From: Vibrio salinus
GTDB taxonomy: Bacteria > Pseudomonadota > Gammaproteobacteria > Enterobacterales > Vibrionaceae
DNA length: 64,000 bases
Direction: 5' to 3'
Assembly (NCBI RefSeq): GCF_021272385.1
Contig: NZ_JAJSDZ010000009.1
Location: forward strand, 868,001-932,000
Under the pieces are notes generated by a model that did not search any database, had not been told where the DNA came from, and was given only the letters and a program-made list of their open reading frames with translations. Below are positions 38,371 through 46,500 of the stretch, one piece after another. Every line of letters begins with the position of its first letter. Positions within the stretch are counted from its first letter, which is position 1. Position numbers and translations under genes: made by a program.

Positions 38371-38461
38371 TAACAAGGCGTTTCAATTGACAAAATATAT
38401 GTCACGAATTGTGGTCCCAAAATGTAGTGCCATATATTTTGCAACTGAACTTAGCGTTGAT
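38371..38461 (+). repeat. Integron attC-like site 4
   Basis: TAACAAGGCG at 38371-38380 to TTAGCGTTGATG at 38451-38462. The arms CAATTGACAAAATATATGTC and AGTGCCATATATTTTGCAAC pair imperfectly. Clearly the same family as site 1 (33471). A 92-codon open frame crossing it is not a gene. Confidence 0.75.
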
Positions 38462-38695
38462 GTGGGAAACACATCGAGTATTCATTTTAGTCTTTGCAAT
38501 ACTAAAAGTAATTCGAAAGCTGGTAATTTACTTCTTCTGCTAAAACGAAATTGTCCAATTATGAGTTATGATATCAGCAGGCCTACTGTGTGATCTAGTC
38601 GTGACTAACCAGCGGATATGTAAGATCGAGTATGAGTTACTACAATTAATATTAACCGATGATCATCTTTACTTAATTTTTGGTAAAGAACCTAG

Positions 38696-39577
38696 GGCGT
38701 GTTGATCTTTGCTGTACATATTTTATTCAGCAATACATAGGTAGCCACATTATCGTAAACGCCAGTGATACCATACTGGCGTAATTCCTTGCTAACTTGT
38801 CATATCTCGTTGATATTGAACGAAAGTGCTTAATTCTTGCAAAAGCATTCTCAACCAAGTGTCGATACTTATAAAGGCACCAATCAACGCTTTCTTTATC
38901 AATATCTTGCCCATAATTTCTCTTTGGTATGATGGTTTCACCGCCTTTTGAGTCAACATATGATCTCAACGCTTCACTGTCATAACCTTTATCAGCGATG
39001 AATACATTCACTTCCTTCAGGTGGTTAACGAGGCTTTCAGCACGAGCAATATCATTTCTTTGCCCTTCTGATAGCTCAAAATAGATAGGCAATCCACCAC
39101 TATCCACGACCAAATGAATTTTGGTTGAGTTACCGCCACGGCTCTTTCCAATGCACTCACTATCTGGTGTTGCTGCACCTGAACTGTGCTGGTGAGCTTT
39201 GACTATCGAGCCGTCTGCAAATACCCAGTCATAATCAGAAAGCTTTGATAACTCATTGAATAATATATCTAACAAACCTTTCTTCGACCACAGGTTAAAA
39301 CGACGATAAACGGCGCTCCAGTCACCAAACTCAGTAGGCAGATCTCGCCAGGGAATACCAGTTCGCAATCGGTAAAGAATGCCTTCAAAGGTCATTCTAT
39401 GTTCAGATTTGTTATAAATGCGGCCTGTACTCATCATTATTTGAAGTAGCTTTTCCCACCGCTTATCAGTTAGCATTAGTCTCGGCATGGTATCGGGTTG
39501 TGTTTTTACTTTTGGCGAAGCAAATTATAACGCTTTACCATGCCGCTCAAAAATTCATCACGAAAGATCAACAGCCC
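38696..39577 (-). mobile_element. IS5-family insertion sequence (882 bp)
   Basis: Flanked by CTAG at both sides (38692-38695, 39578-39581). The terminal inverted repeats start GGCGTGTTGATCTTTGCTG (left) and GGGCTGTTGATCTTTCGTG (right, reverse strand). One transposase gene fills the element. Size and CTAG target fit the IS427-like subgroup of IS5. Confidence 0.88.
38727..39488 (-). CDS. IS5-family DDE transposase
   Basis: 253 aa in a single frame. The N-terminal domain has the IS5 motif GILYRLRTGIPWRDLP. The DDE residues are visible as Asp in FADGSIVKAHQH, Asp in IADKGYDSEAL and Glu in HLVENAFARIKHFR. It appears intact, so the element may still move. It cuts and pastes the element at CTAG targets. 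Confidence 0.92.
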   Translation of the reverse strand: MPRLMLTDKRWEKLLQIMMSTGRIYNKSEHRMTFEGILYRLRTGIPWRDLPTEFGDWSAVYRRFNLWSKKGLLDILFNELSKLSDYDWVFADGSIVKAHQHSSGAATPDSECIGKSRGGNSTKIHLVVDSGGLPIYFELSEGQRNDIARAESLVNHLKEVNVFIADKGYDSEALRSYVDSKGGETIIPKRNYGQDIDKESVDWCLYKYRHLVENAFARIKHFRSISTRYDKLARNYASMVSLAFTIMWLPMYC

Positions 39578-39913
39578 CTAGAGATAAATACTTTGTTGAT
39601 TTAACGGTTAATCAGCATAAATTTTTTGTTCGGTATTTAGATGCGGATACTCCTTTGATCGCATCTTACCTTCCCAATGGTCGAATAGAAGATGCTATTG
39701 AGATCGAAACATGTGTGATTGATGAATTGCAGCGTCTAAATTTTATTCGGAAGGTAGAAATTTATGATGAGGAGGCTGAATCAAGCAGACCTCATAATCA
39801 TCCTCAGGATTGCTTAGTCACAATTGATATTTCAACGAAAGGAACTGCCCTATGATTTACCTTCTTAGTACATTTGTTATTTGAATTCATAACATTTTTA
39901 TCCAGCGTTGATT

Positions 39914-40165
39914 CTAGATATCTATTCTTATCATATCATCAATGCACTTCGGATCTTCTTTAGGTAGTAGATCTAAGATCGAACAATCTAAAGCAGCAGC
40001 CACTACATAAACTTTTTCTAAAGTTATTCTTTTCTGGGCTCTTTCTAGTAGTCCGATATAGTTCTTGTCGAAGCTACACAGCAAACTTAGTTTTTGTTGA
40101 GAAATGTTTCTTTTAACTCTTTGTTTTTTCAGGTTTTTGGCAAATTCTTTCGCAATTATGTTCAT
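39914..40165 (-). CDS. XRE-family helix-turn-helix regulator, 83 aa
   Basis: One HTH_3 domain covers most of the chain: FAKNLKKQRVKRNISQQKLS, then FDKNYIGLLERAQKRITLEK. The size and make-up are those of restriction-modification controller (C) proteins and phage Cro-like regulators. It is divergent from the four-gene operon at 40285-42536, and two palindromes sharing ACCTAC lie in the 119-bp spacer, so it most likely controls that operon and itself. No restriction enzyme or methylase gene is found in the window. Confidence 0.8.
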   Translation of the reverse strand: MNIIAKEFAKNLKKQRVKRNISQQKLSLLCSFDKNYIGLLERAQKRITLEKVYVVAAALDCSILDLLPKEDPKCIDDMIRIDI

Positions 40166-40188
40166 TTTTATTCTTTAGGAAAGTTTGA

Positions 40189-40261
40189 GTCACCTACAAG
40201 TTGTGACCAAAACCCTTTTATGGAACATTTGCGCTATGTGTTTCAACCTACTATAGTAGGT
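40189..40261. promoter_or_regulatory. Putative operators between XRE gene and metallophosphoesterase operon
   Basis: A perfect 16-bp palindrome ACCTACTATAGTAGGT (40246-40261) lies 11 bases before the ribosome site of the operon. A looser inverted repeat GTCAC...GTGAC (40189-40207) contains CACCTACAAGTTGTG. Both share ACCTAC, as expected for two sites of one dimeric regulator. Confidence 0.65.
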
Positions 40262-40284
40262 ATTTTGAATTGTGGAGATTAATC

Positions 40285-40854
40285 ATGATTGGAGTTAGAG
40301 AGCCATTCTATAGCGCTCTGATGAATTTCACTGAAGGCGTATTTTTCATAGATGAATTTATATTAGAGATCAAACAGGTGTGTGCTCTCAACGGTGAGGA
40401 AATTATCGTTAGTGATAAAGAACTAAGACATATGGTTCATAATCAGTTAGCTAGACTTTTAAATCGTGGTCTCCTTATTTTTTGTTCTCACAAGTGGAAG
40501 AGAAACGCTCTTTACCAAAAGGTTGACGATTTTAATGAGCATGTCGAGTTACTAACAGGTAATGCTGTTGTTAAAGATTGTACCGAGAAAAAGCATATCG
40601 AATACTCTAAAGGTCAGTTGAGCAAGGAGCTTCAAGAAGTCATGGAAAATGCTGCTTCTTTAGAAAAAAGAAAATTGCAGCTCCATGGGCAAACGGAAGG
40701 ATACCGACTTGCTGGCTCTTTACTTCCTGATATCAAAGACTTACTCGAACAGAAGATTGAGCTTGTAAGCACAGAAGCGGAAAAAATAAACGGAGTTTTA
40801 TTAGCTCTCAACGATGCTATTGATACAGCAAAGAATCAGAACTTAGCACCTTGA
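40285..40854 (+). CDS. Unknown operon protein with winged-helix-like N-terminus, 189 aa
   Basis: ATG 40285 is chosen since TGGAG stands 7 bases upstream; TTG 40270 would put that site inside the gene. Residues 1-90 are helix-rich with a wing-like end (ELRHMVHNQLARLLNRGLLI, KRNALYQKV), suggesting a winged helix. Residues about 105-185 form a long coiled coil. No catalytic motif. First gene of a four-gene operon under the putative XRE operator, so it could be a DNA-binding sensor or structural part of the system. Confidence 0.5.
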   Translation: MIGVREPFYSALMNFTEGVFFIDEFILEIKQVCALNGEEIIVSDKELRHMVHNQLARLLNRGLLIFCSHKWKRNALYQKVDDFNEHVELLTGNAVVKDCTEKKHIEYSKGQLSKELQEVMENAASLEKRKLQLHGQTEGYRLAGSLLPDIKDLLEQKIELVSTEAEKINGVLLALNDAIDTAKNQNLAP

Positions 40855-40907
40855 TTTGCGATTTCTAATTAATAGTTAGAACCGTTTTGGGAATGTGTAA
40901 CTAGAGA

Positions 40908-41213
40908 ATGATGACGACTTATTGTAAATCAGCACTACTGATTGAAAATCCTTTACAGATTGAGGAGCTGTTGACTCATTTCGCAAGAGAGTATCTCCGG
41001 GCTAAACGTGTAATAAAGTTGGACTACAGGCAGTACACCATTGACGCTGGAGAGAATGACATTAGAGCCGTTGTTATTGATGAAGAAAAAGCTCTGATTG
41101 CGTTTTGTTGCCGGTATGCCAAGGACGTTGAGATATATGAGTCAAAAATTAAGCAATTTGCTACCGAGCATCAGTTAAAAATCATTTCTAGAAGTAATAA
41201 AAATAATGAGTAA
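40908..41213 (+). CDS. Unknown small operon protein, 101 aa
   Basis: Two ATGs in tandem (40908, 40911). Alternating strands and helices (KSALLIENPLQIEELLTHFA, then VVIDEEKALIAFCCRYAKD), acidic, no membrane segment. Not recognised. It lies 53 bp after the first operon gene and 10 bp before the phosphoesterase gene. Confidence 0.5.
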   Translation: MMTTYCKSALLIENPLQIEELLTHFAREYLRAKRVIKLDYRQYTIDAGENDIRAVVIDEEKALIAFCCRYAKDVEIYESKIKQFATEHQLKIISRSNKNNE

Positions 41214-41223
41214 GGGAGATTAG

Positions 41224-42012
41224 ATGAAATTTATTCCAGTTTCCGATCTTCATTTGGATTTTTTCACGATTAGGCGGGATTTTTGGCAAGATTTTGATAA
41301 TGAAGCAGTATTAATCTTGGCGGGTGATGTCTCGAACTCACTGGCTGGGATAAATTACATAAAAAACGTACTTTGCCCGTACTTTCGTGCCGTTGTTATG
41401 GTGGCAGGAAATCATGAATGGTATTCCTGCAAAAACCTTATTGCTGAGTTGGATAACTACACATTCAGTAAACGTTATCAGACTAATGTGGACTATTCGA
41501 TGGTGATGAAAAACTCGCCATTGGTCCGTTTGAAAGAGCACGCAAACAGAATAGAAAACTTCTATTTTCTAGATAATGAGTCTCTTGTCATTGATAAAAA
41601 ACTGATTTATGGCGGAACTCTATGGTTCCCCATTCATCTTCTTACCCAAGAAGATATTTTCTGTTATTCATTCTTTATGAATGATGCTAAGTATTTGAAT
41701 TACCGCGTTATTGAAGAACAGTATAAAGCGTTTATATATAATGCACCGCCAAAGGCAGATATCATCGTTTCTCATCACCTCCCGAATTTACAAGCTTTTG
41801 CTTTTCAAAAAGATGCACAAAGTGATATAGCCCAGTTTTATCATGCAAACCTGACGGATGAGTTTGTTAATCGAACTAAATTTTGGCTTGCTGGTCATCA
41901 CCATCAATCTGTTGAAAAAGAAATCGCAGAGGGTGTCCAATTTATTAGTAATGCAAAAGGCTATCGCCCGATAGCTCCAGGTGTTCTGAAAAACAAAGTC
42001 TACAACGTTTAA
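41224..42012 (+). CDS. Calcineurin-like metallophosphoesterase
   Basis: 262 aa with every metal-site motif of the family in order: SDLHLD (7-12), AGDVSN, GNHEWY, VSHHLPN and GHHHQS near the C-terminus. A two-metal phosphodiesterase or phosphatase; the substrate (nucleotide, cyclic nucleotide or nucleic acid) cannot be read from sequence. AGGGAG precedes the ATG. It is the only clear enzyme of the operon and two bases separate it from the next gene, so it is the likely effector or processing enzyme. Confidence 0.85.
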   Translation: MKFIPVSDLHLDFFTIRRDFWQDFDNEAVLILAGDVSNSLAGINYIKNVLCPYFRAVVMVAGNHEWYSCKNLIAELDNYTFSKRYQTNVDYSMVMKNSPLVRLKEHANRIENFYFLDNESLVIDKKLIYGGTLWFPIHLLTQEDIFCYSFFMNDAKYLNYRVIEEQYKAFIYNAPPKADIIVSHHLPNLQAFAFQKDAQSDIAQFYHANLTDEFVNRTKFWLAGHHHQSVEKEIAEGVQFISNAKGYRPIAPGVLKNKVYNV

Positions 42013-42014
42013 AG

Positions 42015-42536
42015 ATGAAATATAAAATGACTATGGCAGCGCAACAGGCATTTGATCGGTTGGTTACTAATGACTTCCGTCATGCATCTATCGATGATGT
42101 TAAAATAGTAGCAATTGCGATATGGCATGAAGACTTCATTCCTGATGTCAATGACCTTGATTCAGTAGACTCCGCTAAAGCCGCGTGTTACGTAATTGAT
42201 AAGCTGATGAGATTTAATTGCGTGGATGGCGAACAACAAAAAAAGCTTATCAATGTCTTAAATTCGGTGTCGAGGCGATTTGAACTTATCCCGCTTCTTG
42301 ATTTAGAAAGGAATCAAGGCTTGGATTTGCTTGCAAGAAAATGGGGACTGAAAAGCGATCTTAAGCTAATGACCAGGAAATTGCTGTACTATCAAACAAG
42401 ACATTACAAACACACCCCTCTCCATATAAAAGCCAAGCGAATTCCTGGCCGTTATAAAGATCAAGTGTCAATTCCGAGCGACTTTGATGACGAATTCGAC
42501 ATCTTTAAAGATATGATTGAATTTGATCCTGAGTAA
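42015..42536 (+). CDS. Unknown operon protein, 173 aa
   Basis: Starts 2 bases after the phosphoesterase stop. Helical, with a basic middle (KLMTRKLLYYQTRHYKHT) and an acidic tail (FDDEFDIFKDMIEFDPE). Not recognised. The basic/acidic split could mean nucleic-acid binding with an autoinhibitory tail, which is speculation. Last gene of the operon. Confidence 0.5.
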   Translation: MKYKMTMAAQQAFDRLVTNDFRHASIDDVKIVAIAIWHEDFIPDVNDLDSVDSAKAACYVIDKLMRFNCVDGEQQKKLINVLNSVSRRFELIPLLDLERNQGLDLLARKWGLKSDLKLMTRKLLYYQTRHYKHTPLHIKAKRIPGRYKDQVSIPSDFDDEFDIFKDMIEFDPE

Positions 42537-42650
42537 GAGGCAGGAGTAGCAACTGGATTCTGACTCTTATCCGTTTGGCTCGAGCACAAATTCGGTTAGG
42601 TTGCCTTCTCGGCAAAGGCCGTGATATCACAGGGGATAAAACATCGCGGT

Positions 42651-42858
42651 TTAAATCTCTGACAAAAACGCTTCTATATCTTCAAATGATTGAGCATGCA
42701 TCCGCGATGCCTTGTTCTCCAATTTCCAGAAATTTCAACAGCGCTATTGCTTCATCATTATGCTTTATCTGCTGATCACACAGTTCGTTATCATCACGTT
42801 CTTTCATACATACCACAATCGACTGATAGATAAGTAAGGGGGCTAGTATAGCATCCAT
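42651..42858 (-). pseudogene. Antitoxin-like fragment with frameshift
   Basis: From ATG at 42858, 58 codons (MDAILAPLLIY..., then HNDEAIALLKFLEIGEQGIA) end at TGA 42682-42684, where the neighbouring frame continues with SFEDIEAFLSEI to TAA at 42651. The combined tail resembles the C-termini of ParD- or YefM-like antitoxins. Joining needs one frameshift, so it is read as a broken gene; no toxin gene is beside it. Confidence 0.3.
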
Positions 42859-43180
42859 CACGGTGAATAGTGACTCACAAACATTCTATATTGGATGCTC
42901 TCCACTGAAATGGCAGCATTCACATCAGTACGCTGCCATTTCTAAAAGGTTTATGCCCCTTTCCTTGTTAGCACCGACAGTAACTCCAACATTCTAACTC
43001 CATCGTCGCATAAAGGAAGCTAATCGACTACTTGTAACCAAGAGTAGTTACACTGAATTATTTACAGGGCTACTAAAAACTTTAGTTTTAGTTCGAGTCG
43101 TCCAATTAGGGAAGTATTGATCTTCCTTCCCTTTGAATCCTTCACGTGGAAGGGCTTGCAATTTCAAGATGTCTTCACTA

Positions 43181-43432
43181 TCAGCGGGGTTTACTATTTG
43201 ACTCGGTATTGGGGGGGGACCGCTTCAGTGAGTCCAATTCAGTCGCAGTGTTGCTTAACTTTGCGTGTAGCGTTTCTCGCAATTGTTTCGCTTCTGCTGT
43301 TGCTTTTATACAACCACCTCCTTCCTCGAAGTTAGTTCTGAATTCGATTTCAATGATTATCTGGTCTTTGTAAACGTTGGATGAGCCGTGAACTGGGGGA
43401 ACTTCATGAACAGTTGAAATTACGTCTGCCAT
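43181..43432 (-). CDS. Doubtful 83-aa ORF
   Basis: Begins MADVISTVHEVPPVHG and has a plausible strand-helix pattern (YKDQIIIEIEFRTN, then AEAKQLRETLHAKL). It has no clear ribosome site, and plus-strand frames overlap it. It may be a remnant of a cassette gene. Not recognised. Confidence 0.22.
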   Translation of the reverse strand: MADVISTVHEVPPVHGSSNVYKDQIIIEIEFRTNFEEGGGCIKATAEAKQLRETLHAKLSNTATELDSLKRSPPNTESNSKPR

Positions 43433-43576
43433 GAACTTCAAAAATGACCCTGTTTACAAAAAATCATGACAACTGGTATACACACGAAAATAATTTTCTA
43501 AAATAAGGCGTTAGGCATAAAAATCTGAGCGTGCATGAGTTAGAGTGGTAAAAAATACTGAAGAGATATCAATACT

Positions 43577-46500
43577 ATGAGAATGGAACCCTCTCACATT
43601 AAGAAGTCTAAGGATAAAGCAAATACTTTAAGCTATGCCGATAACAATTTAGTTCAAGAAAAGTTTAGATCGTTTCTTGAACATGAAAATAGTGATGACT
43701 TATCCTCATTAAAATCCGACTTTAAGTCACTACAGTTTGAGTCTGAAGAGGGTGATATAGCCTACGAACTTGTTAAGGGACAATTGAGTTCCCCTTCAAT
43801 AGAATATATCGAGTTCGATTCCAAGTTTTCAGATACGATTACTAAAAATGCGCGTAAACTCGAGTCAAGAGGTACTCGGGATAAAAAAAGAACTCAGGTG
43901 TTTCCAGCGCTTGCTATCATTGCATCACTACTTCTCTTGTTTCTTGGAGACAAAGCATTCTTGGGTACTGCTCAGGAAGTGGTCACCAAGTTTATCCAAA
44001 ATAATTTTTTCCCGGAACTTAACCAAACACACTTCACCATCTTCGCTTATTTTGTATTTTTTCTGATTTTGGTTTGGGCTTGCTACCTTTTCATTAATAG
44101 TCGGTGGGGAACATCAGATACAGATCACTCTGAAAATATTATCAGCCTTTTAAATGAAATAAATCAAGGCTGTAAATTTTCTGATTCAGAATATTTAAAT
44201 AAAAGCCGTGCTTTTGAGTACTTTTCTTATTTAAAACATATCAATCGTAAGTATTCAAAAAAAGGTGGTAATAAAGTTATTGTTTTCAGAAACCTTTCTG
44301 AATCCGAGTTAACTTACTTACTGCAATTAATTGATAAATACATCTATAACATTACGGTTATCCACTTTTTAGATATAAACGATAAGGGAAATGTTGGAAG
44401 GACCAACAGTTTAGTACAATCTGTAGAAAAGATGAAAATCCGCCCAATTAGTCGTAAGCTACTGTCTAAGTTTTGGCAAGAATTTGGGGTAGACGAAAAT
44501 ACCGCGGAAAAACTTTCTCTAATTATGCCCCCAAACTATGAAGCGATTTGCTATGTCGCATCTCAAATTTTAAAAAATGGCGAGTGTATTGATTACATCG
44601 ACATTAACAACCTAGAGTCATACTGCAATCCGGCATTAAACTGGCAAAAGAACTGGAATAGTGTTAAAGACGATGATAGAAAAAGAACCATACTTGACCT
44701 GAGAATGCTTGTATCTTTAATCGGTAGTTGTACCTTTGAAGAACTTAGCAGCTTTTCCAGTGCTGTATTGCAGCAACCTCTTTCTGATAAGTGGAAGTCC
44801 GAACTTCTCGATTGCGCATATATCTTTGATAATGGTGGTAGATTCCGATCTCTTTCTTTTTCCCGCTCTCTTTTTTATTCAGTTTATGATGATAACAAAG
44901 AAAGATATGAAAACTACGTTAGATTTGACCGCTTTCGCTCTCATGCTCTAGAACGTAGGTGGTTAACATACATAGATTCTGTATCGGTTATTGACTCCAA
45001 CTCAAAAACATCAAACAGTAACTTTGATTATCTACTTGAAGTCTTTGCCCCAAGGATATTAACTACCTTAAATCGAATAGAAGTTAGAGATTCGATTGTC
45101 GGTGTTTTATCCCCTGCCAACTGCTTTGACGATGTAATGAAGTTCCTTGCGCGAGACGAAAACTTTTCGAAAGTAAGAAATAGCTACTTAAGGGGCTTGA
45201 GACATGCCTCTTATGGTGTGGTTCAGGCTGTTCAATATCTCAAAGAGGTTAGCTGTGATCCTGATTTTATTGTCGCTAATTATCCATCATGGTTGGTTCT
45301 TAAGGCGGACATGCTCAGAGGAGTAGGAATAGGCCTAACAAGTGATGCCCTAAAGTGCGCCAATATCGCTTTAGAAGAGTTTAAAAAACGCCAAACCTCA
45401 AAGGAGTTTAATCATAGGGAACAGGTTTACTTTTTTAATATTTTGTATTTCATTGCTTCAAGCTATCAAACCAAAGTATTTAACGCACAGGTACTTGGCC
45501 TGATAGAATATGGCATTGAAGAGCTCAGAGAGCTATACACCAATGAGATAGACATAGAGATCGCAAATAGGAGAGAGTTAGAAGCACTGTATATTAAGTA
45601 CGTTCTTTTGACGAGAAAAAGAGTTCTCCGAAACAGAGCCTTCAAACACCATGAAACCGCCATAGATGATATTCTAGGACACAAGTTTGAGAATGTCGTT
45701 GAAGACTATCAGGATCTATATCACTCCCTCCCTCGTCTGGAACTGTGCACTCGTTACTGTAGCTTGCAGTTAGATAAAGCAGATTTATTTGACAGGTTAA
45801 GCGTCCTTGAACAAGTGATCCCTCAATTGCGTGACATCAGTGAAGATAACCCTAAGTCAGGGGAAGCAATGAGTCTCTTCTTATCCGGGATTAAGGGATA
45901 CGCTTATATATTGAGCAAACTGGGTGATGAACACAAAACTCAGACAAACGCAAACATCCTGCTTAATGAAATTCGGGACTATTTGGATAAGTATAAACAG
46001 CGGCGAAGCCATATAGGCGAACATACCACTATAAAGCCATCATTTGTTATAACTCTACTGGACAGATTGAAAGACGCTGTCCTAGTCGGGGTTGAGTTTG
46101 ATCCAGAACTCTTGGACAGAGACATTTTGGTGTCTGTATTCCAATATCTTAACTCAGAAGCCGAAAGGCATATTGCTGATGAGCGGTATAGTCCGCTAGA
46201 TGTAAATGAAATTGACGAGTCAAGGGTAGTTATCGAGGAGTTCCTAGCGGGCTATGACTGCGAAAGTCAGATAGACAGTAGTTTCCTTAGCTCCGCTCAG
46301 GTGTCAAAGCTACAAGACTTAAGTAACTCTTTACTGATGGTTATCAGCCGACACAAATACAACAAAGATGGTGAAAATACTGGTCAAAGAAGTGCGCTCA
46401 ATGAATTTTATCAGATAAACCAACTGCTGTGGATTACGAAACCGACCACGTACGAGTTCATATTTGCACAGGCACTAGCGATGAAAGTCTCAAATGGTTC

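Larger units (their letters stand above)
38568..39855 (+). pseudogene. Unknown 133-aa ORF interrupted by an IS5-family element
   Basis: Codons from ATG 38568 run open to 38695. When the IS (38696-39577) and one CTAG copy are removed, the same frame continues at 39582 (...IFGKEPRDKYFVDLTV...) to TGA 39853-39855, giving 133 residues. The clean restoration of frame shows that the IS landed in a real reading frame and that CTAG is the target duplication. The product is not recognised. The ATG may not be the native start. The 3' part could be mistaken for an intact gene starting inside the IS. Confidence 0.7.
42537..43576. other. 1-kb decayed region without a clear gene
   Basis: Between the phosphoesterase operon and the 1285-aa gene. 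It contains a degraded antitoxin-like ORF on the minus strand (42651-42858), a perfect 11-bp hairpin GAAATGGCAGC 42907-42917 / GCTGCCATTTC 42932-42942, an 8-G run near 43211, a doubtful minus-strand ORF (43181-43432) and an attC-like right end GGCGTTAGGC at 43507-43516. This looks like a graveyard of cassette fragments. Confidence 0.55.

Noticed and set aside
38315..38593. 92-codon open frame on the plus strand
   Set aside because: It runs through attC-like site 4 and has no ribosome site; the dyad structure explains the sequence better.
39487..39855. 122-codon ORF starting inside the IS5 end
   Set aside because: Its first third is IS sequence; it is the 3' part of an ORF broken by the IS.
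43507..43516. GGCGTTAGGC as a full attC site
   Set aside because: It matches an attC right core but no pairing left arm was found upstream; treated as a remnant only.
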